From an uncultured Paracoccus sp. (GTDB lineage: Bacteria > Pseudomonadota > Alphaproteobacteria > Rhodobacterales > Rhodobacteraceae): 21,020 bases of DNA. The stretch lies in assembly GCF_946221145.1 (NCBI RefSeq), contig NZ_CAMIOH010000033.1, positions 1 to 21,020 on the forward strand, in the 5' to 3' direction. Positions 7,192-15,415 of the stretch are shown here, in pieces. A program made the position numbers and the translations under genes. The notes beneath the pieces were generated by a model. That model ran no database searches, had not been told where the DNA came from, and saw only the letters and a list, made by a program, of their open reading frames with translations. Each line of letters begins with the position of its first letter. Positions within the stretch are counted from its first letter, which is position 1.

Positions 7192-8114
7192 TCAGCCCTT
7201 CAGCGCCACGATATCGGCAGGGGCGCCGATGTTTCGCACCGCGACATCCTTGGCGATCCGCTTGATCATTCCCGACAGGGCCTTGCCCGCGCCGATCTCC
7301 CAGAACTCGGTCACGCCCGCGCCCGCCATGTTGGCGATGGATTCGCGCCAGCGGACAGTGCCCGTCACCTGTTCCACCAGCAGCCGCCGGATCGCACCGG
7401 GTTCCGTCACCGCCTCGGCACGGACATTGGCAATCAGCGGCACGGCGGGGGTCTGGATATCCACGCCCGCCAGCGCTTCGGCCATGACGGCGGCGGCAGG
7501 CTGCATCAGCACCGAATGGAACGGCGCCGAGACCGGCAGCATCAGCGCCCGCTTGGCGCCCGCCGCCTTCATCGCCTCGGCAGCCGCTTCGACGGCCTCC
7601 TTGTGGCCCGAAATCACCACCTGTGCCGGATCGTTGTCATTGGCGGCCTGCACCACCTGATCGCCCGCCACCTCGCGCGCGATCCGGTCCACGGTGGCAA
7701 AGTCCAAGCCCAGGATCGCCGCCATCGCCCCCTGCCCGACCGGCACGGCCTCTTGCATGGCCTGCCCGCGACGCCGCAGCAGCCGCGCCGTATCCTCCAG
7801 CGTCAGCGCCCCGGCCGCGCACAGCGCCGAATATTCGCCCAGCGAATGCCCGGCCACGAAATTCGCGTCCTGGATGGTGAACCCTTCGGCCTCCATCGCC
7901 CGAAACGCCGCCATCGAAGCCGCCATCAGCGCGGGCTGGGCGTTCTGCGTCAGCGTCAGCGTCTCGATATCCCCGTTCCAGATCAGGTCCGAGAGCTTTT
8001 CGCCCAGGGCCTCGTCCACCCGGTCGAACACCTCGCGCGCGGCGGGATAGACTTCGGCCAGCTCGCGCCCCATGCCGCCTGCGCCCCCTGACCGGGAAAG
8101 ACGAATGCGCGCAT
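7192..8114 (-). CDS. fabD: Malonyl-CoA:ACP transacylase, reading frame broken near codon 14
   Basis: FabD loads malonyl groups onto ACP for fatty acid synthesis. The expected start MRAFVFPGQGAQ is the ATG complementary to 8112-8114 and has a strong AGGAGG five bases upstream. After about 13 codons that frame runs into unrelated sequence and stops near 7983. The rest of FabD, beginning MGRELAEVYP, continues in another frame from 8073 to the stop at 7192, with the nucleophile motif GHSLGEYSA and the active-site histidine in SAPFHS. Compared with the family pattern GQGxQ-x-x-GM, four bases appear to be missing around 8074-8085. Repair would give about 308 residues, the usual length. It may be a sequencing or assembly error, a real mutation, or initiation at the internal ATG, which would lose the conserved GQGxQ loop. 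Confidence 0.9.
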
Positions 8115-8145
8115 GGGTGCCTCCTGGATGAATTGGTGTGGTGTG

Positions 8146-8174
8146 GGATAGCGCGGATGGGGGTGGCGGTGCAA
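8146..8174 (-). promoter_or_regulatory. Candidate promoter for fabD-fabG
   Basis: On the minus strand, TTGCAC (complement of 8169-8174) and CTATCC (complement of 8146-8151) are separated by 17 bases, giving a leader of about 25 bases before the fabD start. By eye only. Confidence 0.3.
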
Positions 8175-8186
8175 TGGCCCCGGCTG

Positions 8187-8984
8187 TCAGTCCTTTTTGC
8201 CTGCATAGACATGGCCATAAGCCAGGGCGACCAGCGATCCGCCGATGATGTTTCCCAGGGTGGCGGCAGACAGATTGCCCAGGATGTCGCTGGCCCCGAT
8301 CGCAGGGGATCCCTCAACCGCACCCTGGATCAGATAGGCATAAGGCAGCAGATACATGTTGGCCACCGAATGCTCCAGTCCCGCTGCCACGAAGGCGGTG
8401 ATTGGCAACAACAGGCCCACGAACTTCTGGGTCACGGTCTGTCCGGCAAAGGCCATCCAGACGGCAAGGCAGACCAGGATATTCGCCAGGATGCCGCTGG
8501 CCACCAGCGTGGGCCAGGATTTTCCGGTCTTCGTCCGACCCAGATCCAGTGCTGCGCGACCGACCGCGCCCTCTCCTGCCTCGTGCACGCCAGCCAGGAC
8601 GACCGCGACCGCCAGCAGGACCGAACCCAGGAAATTCGCCGCATAGACGATGCCCCAGGCCCGCAGCATCCGACCCAGGGGCAGTTGTCCCGCCGCAACC
8701 GGACCCGCCATCAGCGTGTTTCCCGTGAACAATTCCGCGCCGGCAATCAGCACTAGCGCAAGCCCCAGAGAAAACACCAGCCCGGACAGGATCTGCCCCG
8801 CGCCATAAGGCATCGCGTCGGCGCCAGCCAGCGCGATGGTGGCGAACAGCCCGCCCAAGCCGACATGGACGCCCGCCAGGATGCCCAGAACCAGCATATC
8901 GCCGCTGGCCAATCCCGCTTTGTCGTTCAGCGCCGTGAACACGGTTTTCGTCAGCTCTGGCGGCTCGGGTATTGGATGGTCCAT
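8187..8984 (-). CDS. Formate/nitrite transporter family channel
   Basis: A 265-residue inner-membrane channel of the FocA/NirC family, pentameric with six membrane helices per subunit, which carries small anions such as formate or nitrite. It shows the family signature AELFTGN (83-89), NFLGS (117-121) and the EHSVANM motif with H205, equivalent to the gating/protonation histidine of FocA. The start MDHPIPEPPEL has AGGGAG six bases upstream; a longer in-frame start is not supported. The gene lies downstream of ndk past a terminator and 72 bp upstream of fabD. No formate lyase or nitrite reductase gene is nearby, so formate, nitrite or another anion remains open. Confidence 0.93.
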   Translation of the reverse strand: MDHPIPEPPELTKTVFTALNDKAGLASGDMLVLGILAGVHVGLGGLFATIALAGADAMPYGAGQILSGLVFSLGLALVLIAGAELFTGNTLMAGPVAAGQLPLGRMLRAWGIVYAANFLGSVLLAVAVVLAGVHEAGEGAVGRAALDLGRTKTGKSWPTLVASGILANILVCLAVWMAFAGQTVTQKFVGLLLPITAFVAAGLEHSVANMYLLPYAYLIQGAVEGSPAIGASDILGNLSAATLGNIIGGSLVALAYGHVYAGKKD

Positions 8985-9104
8985 GACGCGCTCCCTTGGG
9001 TCGGATGACCTGCGGCGCGGGCTTTTCACCCTGCGACAAAGACAAAGGCCGTAACGGCGCGCCCTGTTCCCTGACAACGATGCACAGGTCGGTGTCGCAA
9101 AGGA

Positions 9105-9126
9105 AAGGGGGCCTTGCGGCCCCCTT
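9105..9126 (-). terminator. Probable terminator after ndk
   Basis: A perfect 9-bp stem (AAGGGGGCC and GGCCCCCTT) with a GCAA loop on the minus strand, then TCCTTTGC. It lies 26 bases after the ndk stop. The stem is strong and the T-run is weak. Confidence 0.75.
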
Positions 9127-9152
9127 GGTATCGTCACGGACTGTCCGGCCGA

Positions 9153-9575
9153 TCAGCCGACCAGTTCCAGACCCGAAAAGAAGAACGCGATCTCGCGTGC
9201 GGCCGCTTCGGGGCTGTCCGACCCGTGGACCGAGTTCTCGCCGACCGACAGGGCGAAGTCCTTGCGGATGGTGCCTTCGTCGGCATTGGCCGGGTTGGTC
9301 GCGCCCATCACTTCGCGGTTCTTCAGGATGGCGCCCTCGCCCTCCAGCACCTGCACCACCACCGGCTCCGATGTCATGAATTCGGTCAGCTCGCCATAGA
9401 AGGGGCGTTCCTTGTGTTCGGCATAGAACTGCCCGGCCTGCTCCAGCGTCAGCTGGATGCGCTTGGACGCGACGATGCGCAGGCCGGCATCCTCGAACTT
9501 GGCGTTGATCTTGCCCGTCAGGTTGCGCTTGGTCGCGTCGGGCTTGATGATGGAAAGCGTGCGTTCGATGGCCAT
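9153..9575 (-). CDS. ndk: Nucleoside diphosphate kinase
   Basis: Ndk transfers the gamma phosphate between nucleoside triphosphates and diphosphates through a phosphohistidine. This 140-residue protein has the normal bacterial length, N-terminus ERTLSIIKPDA and active-site motif NSVHGSDSPE with H117. The start ATG is complementary to 9573-9575, with AAGGGA about seven bases upstream; the longer open frame upstream has no family similarity. It is divergent from the AI-2E family gene, with 128 bp between, and is followed by a hairpin terminator. Confidence 0.98.
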   Translation of the reverse strand: MAIERTLSIIKPDATKRNLTGKINAKFEDAGLRIVASKRIQLTLEQAGQFYAEHKERPFYGELTEFMTSEPVVVQVLEGEGAILKNREVMGATNPANADEGTIRKDFALSVGENSVHGSDSPEAAAREIAFFFSGLELVG

Positions 9576-9597
9576 GGGGCATCCCTTTGCTGTGGCA

Positions 9598-9614
9598 GGC
9601 GGGACAGTCCCGCC
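9598..9614 (-). promoter_or_regulatory. Hairpin in the ndk leader
   Basis: Perfect 7-bp arms GGCGGGA (9598-9604) and TCCCGCC (9608-9614) with a three-base loop, 22 bases upstream of the ndk ATG. It is like the leader hairpins of polA and dps and is possibly a translational or mRNA-stability element. Confidence 0.4.
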
Positions 9615-9703
9615 GGTCAAAATACATCCGCGCCCGGTTATCAGGGATGGTATCTCGCGGCAAGCCGGGGGCATGATGGGACGAACCAGCGAAAGGCGTG
9701 CGC

Positions 9704-10762
9704 ATGACGAACACTCCCCTTGGCCCGCAGCCCAGGCTGCGTCCCGGTCCCATCGCCATGGTCGTGGCCACCGTGCTGCTGCTGGGGGCGATCTGGCAAT
9801 GGTCGAATGTGCTGCTGCTGGGCTTTGCCGCGATCCTGATCGCCATCGCCCTGCGCGGCGGGGCATCGGCGCTGAACCGGCTGACCGGGATCGGCTTCAA
9901 GCCGGGGGTGCTGCTGACCGCCCTGGCGGTCGTGGCAGCGCTGGTGGGGGTTGTGGCCTGGGTGGGGCCTGCGATTTCCGAACAGTTCCGCCAGCTGATC
10001 GGCAGCCTGCCCGCCGCCTGGGAACAGGTGAACAACTGGCTGTCCGACAGCTCGATCGGGCAGTTCCTGGAACGGCGGATGGAGAACGCCTCGCAATCGG
10101 GCGGGTCGGCGCCGACGGACAGCATCCCCACCATCTTCAGCTATGTCACCGGGACGCTGAACACGGTCTTTGGCAGCGTGGCCAACCTGGTGCTGATGCT
10201 GACGGTAGCGATCTTCCTGGCGCTGGACGGACCGACCTATCGCGCCGGGGCGCTGCGGCTGGTGCCGTTGTCCTATCGCACGCGGGCGCGGGCCATCGCG
10301 GACGAATTGGGCAGCGCCCTGGGCCGCTGGATGGGCGGGCAGGCGCTGGACATGACGGCGGTGGCCCTGGCGACGGGGCTGGGGCTGTGGCTGCTGGGGG
10401 TGCCGCTGGCCCTGGTGCTGGGGCTGATCGCGGGGCTGACCAACATCATCCCGGTCGTCGGCCCGTTCCTGTCGGGGATTCCCGCGGTGCTGTTCGCGCT
10501 GACCCAGGGCTTCAACATGGCGGTCTATGTCACGATCCTGTTCGTGGTCGTCCAGCAGCTCGAGGGCAATGTGCTGACGCCGCTGATCCAGCGCTTCATC
10601 GCGGACCTGCCCCCGGCGCTGACGGTGCTGGCGATCCTGGCCTTTGGCAGCCTGTTCGGTTTCGCGGGCATCCTGCTGGCGACGCCCCTGCTGCTGGTCG
10701 CGATCATCCTGATCAAGCGCATCTATATCGAGGACGTGCTGGGCGACCGGCAAGGCGACTGA
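9704..10762 (+). CDS. AI-2E family transporter
   Basis: A 352-residue inner-membrane protein of the AI-2E (PerM/TqsA-like) family. Two hydrophobic segments lie near residues 18-55 and another near 65-90, followed by a soluble region with an amphipathic stretch. A hydrophobic C-terminal half contains the typical TNIIPVVGPFLSGIPA and QLEGNVLTPLIQRF motifs. Members have been linked to autoinducer-2 export, sodium/proton antiport or unknown transport, so the name does not prove a signalling role. AAAGG lies seven bases before the ATG at 9704; a GTG six bases upstream is too close to that site. A 25-bp dyad overlaps its stop codon. Confidence 0.92.
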   Translation: MTNTPLGPQPRLRPGPIAMVVATVLLLGAIWQWSNVLLLGFAAILIAIALRGGASALNRLTGIGFKPGVLLTALAVVAALVGVVAWVGPAISEQFRQLIGSLPAAWEQVNNWLSDSSIGQFLERRMENASQSGGSAPTDSIPTIFSYVTGTLNTVFGSVANLVLMLTVAIFLALDGPTYRAGALRLVPLSYRTRARAIADELGSALGRWMGGQALDMTAVALATGLGLWLLGVPLALVLGLIAGLTNIIPVVGPFLSGIPAVLFALTQGFNMAVYVTILFVVVQQLEGNVLTPLIQRFIADLPPALTVLAILAFGSLFGFAGILLATPLLLVAIILIKRIYIEDVLGDRQGD

Positions 10763-10786
10763 TCTTCATAGGTCGTTTACGAAGAT
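10762..10786. promoter_or_regulatory. Inverted repeat between the AI-2E gene and olsB
   Basis: ATCTTCATA (10762-10770) and TACGAAGAT (10778-10786) match in eight of nine positions around a seven-base spacer. It overlaps the end of the AI-2E gene and is followed by TATAAG at 10791, so it could be an operator near an olsB promoter or a weak hairpin. Confidence 0.35.
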
Positions 10787-10823
10787 GCAGTATAAGGCGG
10801 TGATGCTGATCCGGGGCTGAATC

Positions 10824-11582
10824 ATGACGCCATTCCGCAAGGGCCGTTACCTGGTGCGCCTGGCCGCCTCGGCCGACGATGTGCGGGATGCGCAACGGCT
10901 GCGGTGGCTGTGCTTCGTCGCCCGCAACGATGGCGCGGACGATGGCGGCCAGCAGGTCGAGGCCGATGCCCTGGACGCCGATTGCAGCCACATGCTGATC
11001 ATCGACACCGTGACAGGCCAGCTTGTCTGCTACTTCCGCTTCCTGCCCCTGGCTGGCGGCCGGGACATCGCGCGCAGCTATTCCGCGCAGTTCTATGACC
11101 TGTCGGCACTGGAATCCTTCGATGCACCGATGCTGGAGGTCGGGCGGTTCTGCGTCCATCCCGCGGTCCGCGATCCTGACATCATCCGCCTGGCCTGGGC
11201 GGCGCTGACACGCATCGTCGATGACCTGGGCGTGCAGATGCTGTTCGGCTGCTCCAGCTTTGTCGGGACCGAACCTGCGGATCACGCCGACGCCTTCGCC
11301 ATGCTGCAGGCCCGCCATCTTGCGCCGCGTCGCTGGTGGCCGCGCATCAAGGCGCCGCATGTGTTTCGCCTGGCTCGCGCGCTGCTGCCCGGCCAGCCTG
11401 ATCCGCGGCGCGCCATGGCCGCGATGCCGCCGCTGCTACGCAGCTATCTGGCGCTTGGCGGCTGGGTCAGCGACCATGCGGTGGTCGATTCAGCCCTGCG
11501 CACGATGCATGTCTTTACCGGGGTCGAGATCGGGTCGATTCCGCCTGCCCGCCGCAAGCTGCTGCGTATGACGGCACATTGA
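10824..11582 (+). CDS. olsB: Ornithine-acyl[ACP] N-acyltransferase (OlsB-like, GNAT fold)
   Basis: OlsB transfers a 3-hydroxyacyl chain from ACP to ornithine, making lyso-ornithine lipid, a phosphorus-free membrane lipid precursor. This 252-residue protein has the family's N-terminal GRYLVRLA and AQRLRW segments, the SYSAQFYDL stretch, the strongly conserved EVGRFCVHP and DP.I.RLAWAALTR motifs, and FGCSSFVGTEP. The second enzyme, OlsA, often lies next to OlsB but is not seen here. The protein also resembles LuxI autoinducer synthases in fold, but the motifs favour OlsB. The ribosome binding site is weak. A short hairpin with a T-run follows. Confidence 0.85.
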   Translation: MTPFRKGRYLVRLAASADDVRDAQRLRWLCFVARNDGADDGGQQVEADALDADCSHMLIIDTVTGQLVCYFRFLPLAGGRDIARSYSAQFYDLSALESFDAPMLEVGRFCVHPAVRDPDIIRLAWAALTRIVDDLGVQMLFGCSSFVGTEPADHADAFAMLQARHLAPRRWWPRIKAPHVFRLARALLPGQPDPRRAMAAMPPLLRSYLALGGWVSDHAVVDSALRTMHVFTGVEIGSIPPARRKLLRMTAH

Positions 11583-11642
11583 TTCACAAATTGCCTTAAT
11601 TCTGTGCTATCATACCATTTTAAGGGCATAACCGTTGCTGAT

Positions 11643-11662
11643 GCCTGATTGACGGGCTTTTT
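11643..11662 (+). terminator. Weak terminator candidate after olsB
   Basis: GCCTG and CGGGC pair (one G-U) around ATTGA and are followed by five T residues, about 60 bases past the olsB stop and before ureD. The stem is short, so termination would be partial at best. Confidence 0.35.
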
Positions 11663-11712
11663 CTGGCCAAGCGGTCATTGACCTTTCCAGCGGCGGAACG
11701 CCCCTTCGGCTC

Positions 11713-12525
11713 ATGTTCGATGCCGCCGCCCCCATGCCCGTCCTCCAGCGCAGCACAGGTGCCGCGCATGTGGTCATGGGGCCGCACGGGCTGGCGGATC
11801 TGGCCCAACAGGGATCGGCCAAGGCGATGCTGCCGCGCGTCGCAGGCCTGCCGCAGATCGCGTTCCTGAACACCTCGGGCGGGCTGGCCTCGGGCGACCG
11901 GCTGTCTTTTGCCGTGACGCTGCAACCCGGAGCCCGCGCGCTTGCCACCACGCAGACCGCCGAACGCGCCTATCGCGCCGAAGGCCCCACGGCGCACGCC
12001 GAGGTGCGGCTGACGGTGGGCAGGAATGGCTGGCTTGACTGGCTGCCGCAGGAAACCATCCTGTTCGAGGGCGCGAAGCTGCACCGCGACACGCAGGTCG
12101 ATCTGGCCCCCGGCGCGGGTTGCCTGCTGCTGGAGATGATCGTGCTGGGCCGTCTGGCGATGGGCGAACGCCCGCGCCGCCTGCATCTGCGCGACCGCCG
12201 CACCGTGCGCCGCGACGGGCGGGTGATCCATCACGACGCGCTTGCGCTTGGCGATGACACGCTGGCGCGGCAGGACAACCCGGCCCTGCTGGCGGGCGCG
12301 CGGGCGATGGCGACGCTGGCGCTGATCGCGCCCCATGCGCCCGACCTGCTGACCCGCGCCCGCGAGGCGCTGACCGAACCCGGCGTCACCGCCGCGGCCA
12401 GCGCGCCGCCCGGACGGCTGGTGATCCGCCTTCTGGCGCGCGATGACTGGCCGTTGCGGCGGCAGGTCAACCGCCTGCTGGCCGCGCTGCGCCCCGATCC
12501 CCTTCCCCGCATCTGGCAGGTCTGA
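11713..12525 (+). CDS. ureD: Urease accessory protein UreD
   Basis: UreD binds the urease apoenzyme and, with UreF and UreG, directs nickel and CO2 to the active site. This 270-residue protein has the usual length and the family segments FLNTSGGLASGDR, TTQTAERAYR and LPQETILFEGA. The start ATG at 11713 has no strong ribosome binding site. It is the first gene of the urease cluster; ureA begins two bases after its stop. The 130 bases upstream include an AT-rich stretch (about 11583-11635) that stands out locally and probably holds the operon promoter, although no clear -35/-10 pair was found. Confidence 0.96.
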   Translation: MFDAAAPMPVLQRSTGAAHVVMGPHGLADLAQQGSAKAMLPRVAGLPQIAFLNTSGGLASGDRLSFAVTLQPGARALATTQTAERAYRAEGPTAHAEVRLTVGRNGWLDWLPQETILFEGAKLHRDTQVDLAPGAGCLLLEMIVLGRLAMGERPRRLHLRDRRTVRRDGRVIHHDALALGDDTLARQDNPALLAGARAMATLALIAPHAPDLLTRAREALTEPGVTAAASAPPGRLVIRLLARDDWPLRRQVNRLLAALRPDPLPRIWQV

Positions 12526-12527
12526 CG

Positions 12528-12857
12528 ATGAACCTTACCCCGCGAGAGCGCGAAAAGCTGCTGGTCTCGGTTGCCGCGATGGTCGCGCGCAACCGGCTGG
12601 CCCGCGGCGTCAAGCTGAACCACCCCGAAGCCATCGCGCTGATCACCGATTTCGTGGTCGAGGGCGCCCGCGACGGCCGCACGGTCGCCGATCTGATGCA
12701 GGCGGGCGCCCATGTGATCACCGCCGACCAGTGCATGAGCGGTGTCCCCGAGATGATCGAATCGGTCCAGGTCGAGGCCACCTTTCCCGACGGCACCAAG
12801 CTGGTCACCGTCCACCACCCGATCCGCCACCCGATCCATATCGAGGCCACCGCATGA
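12528..12857 (+). CDS. ureA: Urease gamma subunit
   Basis: The small structural subunit of urease, which packs with UreB and UreC in the cytoplasmic enzyme. It has the typical N-terminus NLTPREREKLLV and the segments VKLNHPEAIALITD and ADQCMSGVPEMI. At 109 residues it is about nine longer than the usual 100; the extra part is a short C-terminal tail (RHPIHIEATA). It starts two bases after ureD and its stop overlaps the hupE start as ATGA, indicating translational coupling. Confidence 0.97.
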   Translation: MNLTPREREKLLVSVAAMVARNRLARGVKLNHPEAIALITDFVVEGARDGRTVADLMQAGAHVITADQCMSGVPEMIESVQVEATFPDGTKLVTVHHPIRHPIHIEATA

Positions 12858-13414
12858 AACGACTTGCCCTTGCCGCCGCCCTTCTGCTGCCGCAGGCCGC
12901 CCTGGCCCATCCCGGCCACCATGATGACGGGCAGTTCCTGTCCGGCCTGACCCATCCCATCGGCGGCGCCGATCACCTGCTGGCGATGGTCGCGCTTGGC
13001 CTGCTGGCCGCGCAGATCGGCGGACGCGCGCTCTGGGCGCTGCCCCTGGCCTTCGTGGGCAGCATGATCGCGGGCGGGCTGGCCGGTTACGCCGGGCTGG
13101 CCTTTCCGGGGGTCGAGCCGATGATCCTTGCATCCGTCATCATCTTGGGCGCGCTTGTGGCGATGGCGGCGCGGGTGCCGCTGGCGATGCTGGTGCCGGG
13201 CGTGGCGCTGTTCGGTTTCGCCCATGGCTGGGCGCATGGCGCCGAAGGCCCGGCAAGCGGGCTGGCGCTGTATGCGGTTGGTTTCGCGGGGGCGACGATG
13301 GCGCTGCATCTGGCGGGCATCGGCGCGGGTCTGGCGCTGAAACGCGGCGCGCTGCTGCGCGGTCTGGGGGGCGGCACGGCGGTGGCGGGTCTGGCCCTGG
13401 CGATGGTGGGCTGA
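12854..13414 (+). CDS. hupE: HupE/UreJ family nickel permease
   Basis: A 186-residue membrane protein of the HupE/UreJ family, thought to bring nickel across the inner membrane for urease or hydrogenase. A signal peptide (about residues 1-18, ending ALA) is followed by a histidine-rich mature N-terminus HPGHHDD, and then the family motif HPIGGADHLLAMVALG and about six hydrophobic helices. Another conserved histidine pair is in FAHGWAHG. The gene is inserted between ureA and ureB, overlapping ureA by four bases and abutting ureB, which strongly implies a job in nickel supply for urease. Confidence 0.94.
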   Translation: MKRLALAAALLLPQAALAHPGHHDDGQFLSGLTHPIGGADHLLAMVALGLLAAQIGGRALWALPLAFVGSMIAGGLAGYAGLAFPGVEPMILASVIILGALVAMAARVPLAMLVPGVALFGFAHGWAHGAEGPASGLALYAVGFAGATMALHLAGIGAGLALKRGALLRGLGGGTAVAGLALAMVG

Positions 13415-13720
13415 ATGATTCCGGGGGAAATCCTGCCCGCCGAGGGCCAGATCACGCTGAACGACGGCCGCGATCCGGTCACGGTCATGGTGGCCAATAC
13501 CGGCGACCGGCCCATTCAGGTCGGCAGCCATTACCATTTCGCCGAAACCAACCCGGCGCTGGATTTCGACCGGGCGGCGGCGCGCGGAATGCGGCTGTCG
13601 ATCCCGGCAGGCACCGCCGTGCGCTTTGAACCCGGCCAGTCGCGCGAAGTCCGGCTGATCCCCTTCGCCGGCGGCCGCGTGGTGCAGGGGTTCCGCAAAG
13701 ACGTAATGGGGGCGCTATGA
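13415..13720 (+). CDS. ureB: Urease beta subunit
   Basis: A 101-residue structural subunit of urease, kept as a separate gene rather than fused to ureA as in Helicobacter. Typical segments are MIPGEILPAEG, VANTGDRPIQVGSHYHF, and GQSREVRLIPFAGGRVVQGF. The start directly follows the hupE stop and the stop overlaps ureC in ATGA. Length and sequence are normal. Confidence 0.98.
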   Translation: MIPGEILPAEGQITLNDGRDPVTVMVANTGDRPIQVGSHYHFAETNPALDFDRAAARGMRLSIPAGTAVRFEPGQSREVRLIPFAGGRVVQGFRKDVMGAL

Positions 13721-15402
13721 CCAGCCTGTCGCGCGCCGATTACGCGGCGCTCTACGGCCCGACCACCGGCGACCGGATCCGGCTGGCCGATACCGAATTG
13801 CTGATCCAGGTCGAACGCGACCTGACCATCGCGGGCGAAGAGGTGAAGTTCGGCGGCGGCAAGGTCGTCCGCGACGGCATGGGCCAGTCGCAGGTCACCC
13901 GCGCCGATGGCGCCATGGATACCGTCATCACCGGCGTCGTGGTCTTTGACCATCAGGGCATCATCAAGGCCGATGTGGGGCTGCGCGACGGCCGCATCGC
14001 CGGGATCGGCAAGGCGGGCAACCCCGACACCCAGCCCGGCGTGACGCTGATCATCGGGCCGGGCACGGAAATCATCGCCGGTGAAGGCCGCATCCTGACG
14101 CCGGGCGGTTTCGACTGCCACATCCATTTCATCTGCCCGCAGCAGGTCGATCACGCGATCCATTCCGGCGTCACCACCCTGCTGGGCGGCGGCACCGGCC
14201 CCGCGCATGGCACGCTGGCCACCACCTGCACCCCCGGTCCCTGGCACATCGCCCGGATGATGGAAGCCTGCGCCGAATTGCCGGTGAACATCGGCATCGC
14301 GGGCAAGGGCAATGCCTCGGTCGCGGCGCCGTTGCAGGAACAGATCCGCGCGGGCGCCTGCGCGCTGAAGCTGCACGAGGACTGGGGCACCACCCCCGCC
14401 GCCATCGACTGCTGCCTGACGGTGGCCGACGCGATGGACGTGCAGGTGATGATCCACACCGACACGCTGAACGAATCCGGCTTTGTCGAGGATACGATGG
14501 CCGCCATCGCCGGGCGCACCATCCACGCCTATCACACCGAGGGCGCGGGCGGCGGCCATGCCCCCGACATCATCCGCATGGTCGGCATGGCGAATGTCCT
14601 GCCCTCGTCCACCAACCCGACGCGGCCCTATACCGGCAACACCATCGAGGAACATCTCGACATGCTGATGGTGTGCCACCACCTGGACCGCCGCGTCCCC
14701 GAGGATGTGGCCTTCGCCGAAAGCCGCATCCGCCGCGAAACCATCGCCGCCGAGGATATCCTGCACGATCTGGGCGCGTTTTCGGTGATTTCCTCGGACA
14801 GCCAGGCGATGGGCCGGATCGGAGAGGTGATCATCCGCACTTGGCAGACCGCCGACAAGATGCGCCGCCAGCGGGGCCGCCTGCCCGAGGAACAGGGCGA
14901 CAACGACAACCTGCGCGCCCGGCGCTACATCGCGAAATACACCATCAACCCGGCCATCGCGCACGGGGTGTCGGGGCATATCGGGTCGATCACCCCCGGC
15001 AAGCGCGCCGATCTGGTGCTGTGGTCGCCCGCCTTCTTCGGCGTAAAGCCGGAAATGGTTCTGGTCGGCGGACAGATCAGCGTGGCGCAGATGGGCGATC
15101 CGAACGGCTCGATCCCCGTGCAGCCGATTTTCAGCCGCCCGATGTGGGGCCATACCGGCCGCGCCTCGGCGCTGTTCGTCAGCAAGGCGGGGCTGGACGA
15201 CGGCGCCGGGGACGGACTGACGAAGACCCTGATCGCCGTCGAAAACACCCGCGGCATCGGCAAGGCAGACATGGAACTGAACCGCGCCATGCCGCAGATC
15301 GAGGTCGATCCCGAAACCTATGAAGTCCGCGCCGATGGACAATTGTTAACCTGCGAACCGGCCACGGAACTGCCGATGGCCCAACGCTATTTCCTCTTCT
15401 GA
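13717..15402 (+). CDS. ureC: Urease alpha (catalytic) subunit
   Basis: The catalytic subunit hydrolyses urea to ammonia and carbamate at a two-nickel centre. In this 561-residue protein all expected nickel ligands are present, numbered one higher than in the Klebsiella enzyme: H135 and H137 (DCHIHF), carbamylated K218 (LKLHEDWG), H247, H273 and D361 (SSDSQAMG). The flap cysteine C320 and catalytic H321 are in MVCHHLD. GTGPAHGTLATTCTPGPWH is also typical. It overlaps ureB by four bases. Thirteen bases with a strong GGGAGGA separate it from ureE. Nothing suggests loss of activity. Confidence 0.99.
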   Translation: MTSLSRADYAALYGPTTGDRIRLADTELLIQVERDLTIAGEEVKFGGGKVVRDGMGQSQVTRADGAMDTVITGVVVFDHQGIIKADVGLRDGRIAGIGKAGNPDTQPGVTLIIGPGTEIIAGEGRILTPGGFDCHIHFICPQQVDHAIHSGVTTLLGGGTGPAHGTLATTCTPGPWHIARMMEACAELPVNIGIAGKGNASVAAPLQEQIRAGACALKLHEDWGTTPAAIDCCLTVADAMDVQVMIHTDTLNESGFVEDTMAAIAGRTIHAYHTEGAGGGHAPDIIRMVGMANVLPSSTNPTRPYTGNTIEEHLDMLMVCHHLDRRVPEDVAFAESRIRRETIAAEDILHDLGAFSVISSDSQAMGRIGEVIIRTWQTADKMRRQRGRLPEEQGDNDNLRARRYIAKYTINPAIAHGVSGHIGSITPGKRADLVLWSPAFFGVKPEMVLVGGQISVAQMGDPNGSIPVQPIFSRPMWGHTGRASALFVSKAGLDDGAGDGLTKTLIAVENTRGIGKADMELNRAMPQIEVDPETYEVRADGQLLTCEPATELPMAQRYFLF

Positions 15403-15415
15403 GGGAGGACGACCC

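Noticed and set aside
8074..8094. Programmed ribosomal frameshifting in fabD
   Set aside because: No canonical X-XXY-YYZ slippery heptamer. A slip at the run of five G would also destroy the second glutamine of GQGAQ. A deletion or sequence error fits better.
9081..9096. TGCACAGGTCGGTGTC as an NtrC site upstream of the formate/nitrite channel gene
   Set aside because: The arms are one base too close together and the second arm matches poorly.
10763..10784. A Pho box upstream of olsB
   Set aside because: Only part of one half-site (TTCATA) matches and the second repeat is poor.
9698..11582. A quorum-sensing module made of the AI-2E transporter and a LuxI-like synthase
   Set aside because: The second protein has OlsB motifs, there is no LuxR-type gene nearby, and the AI-2E family name does not show signalling.
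13531..15342. A 603-codon minus-strand open frame opposite ureC
   Set aside because: Antisense shadow of ureC, rich in histidine, arginine and glycine with no recognisable motif.
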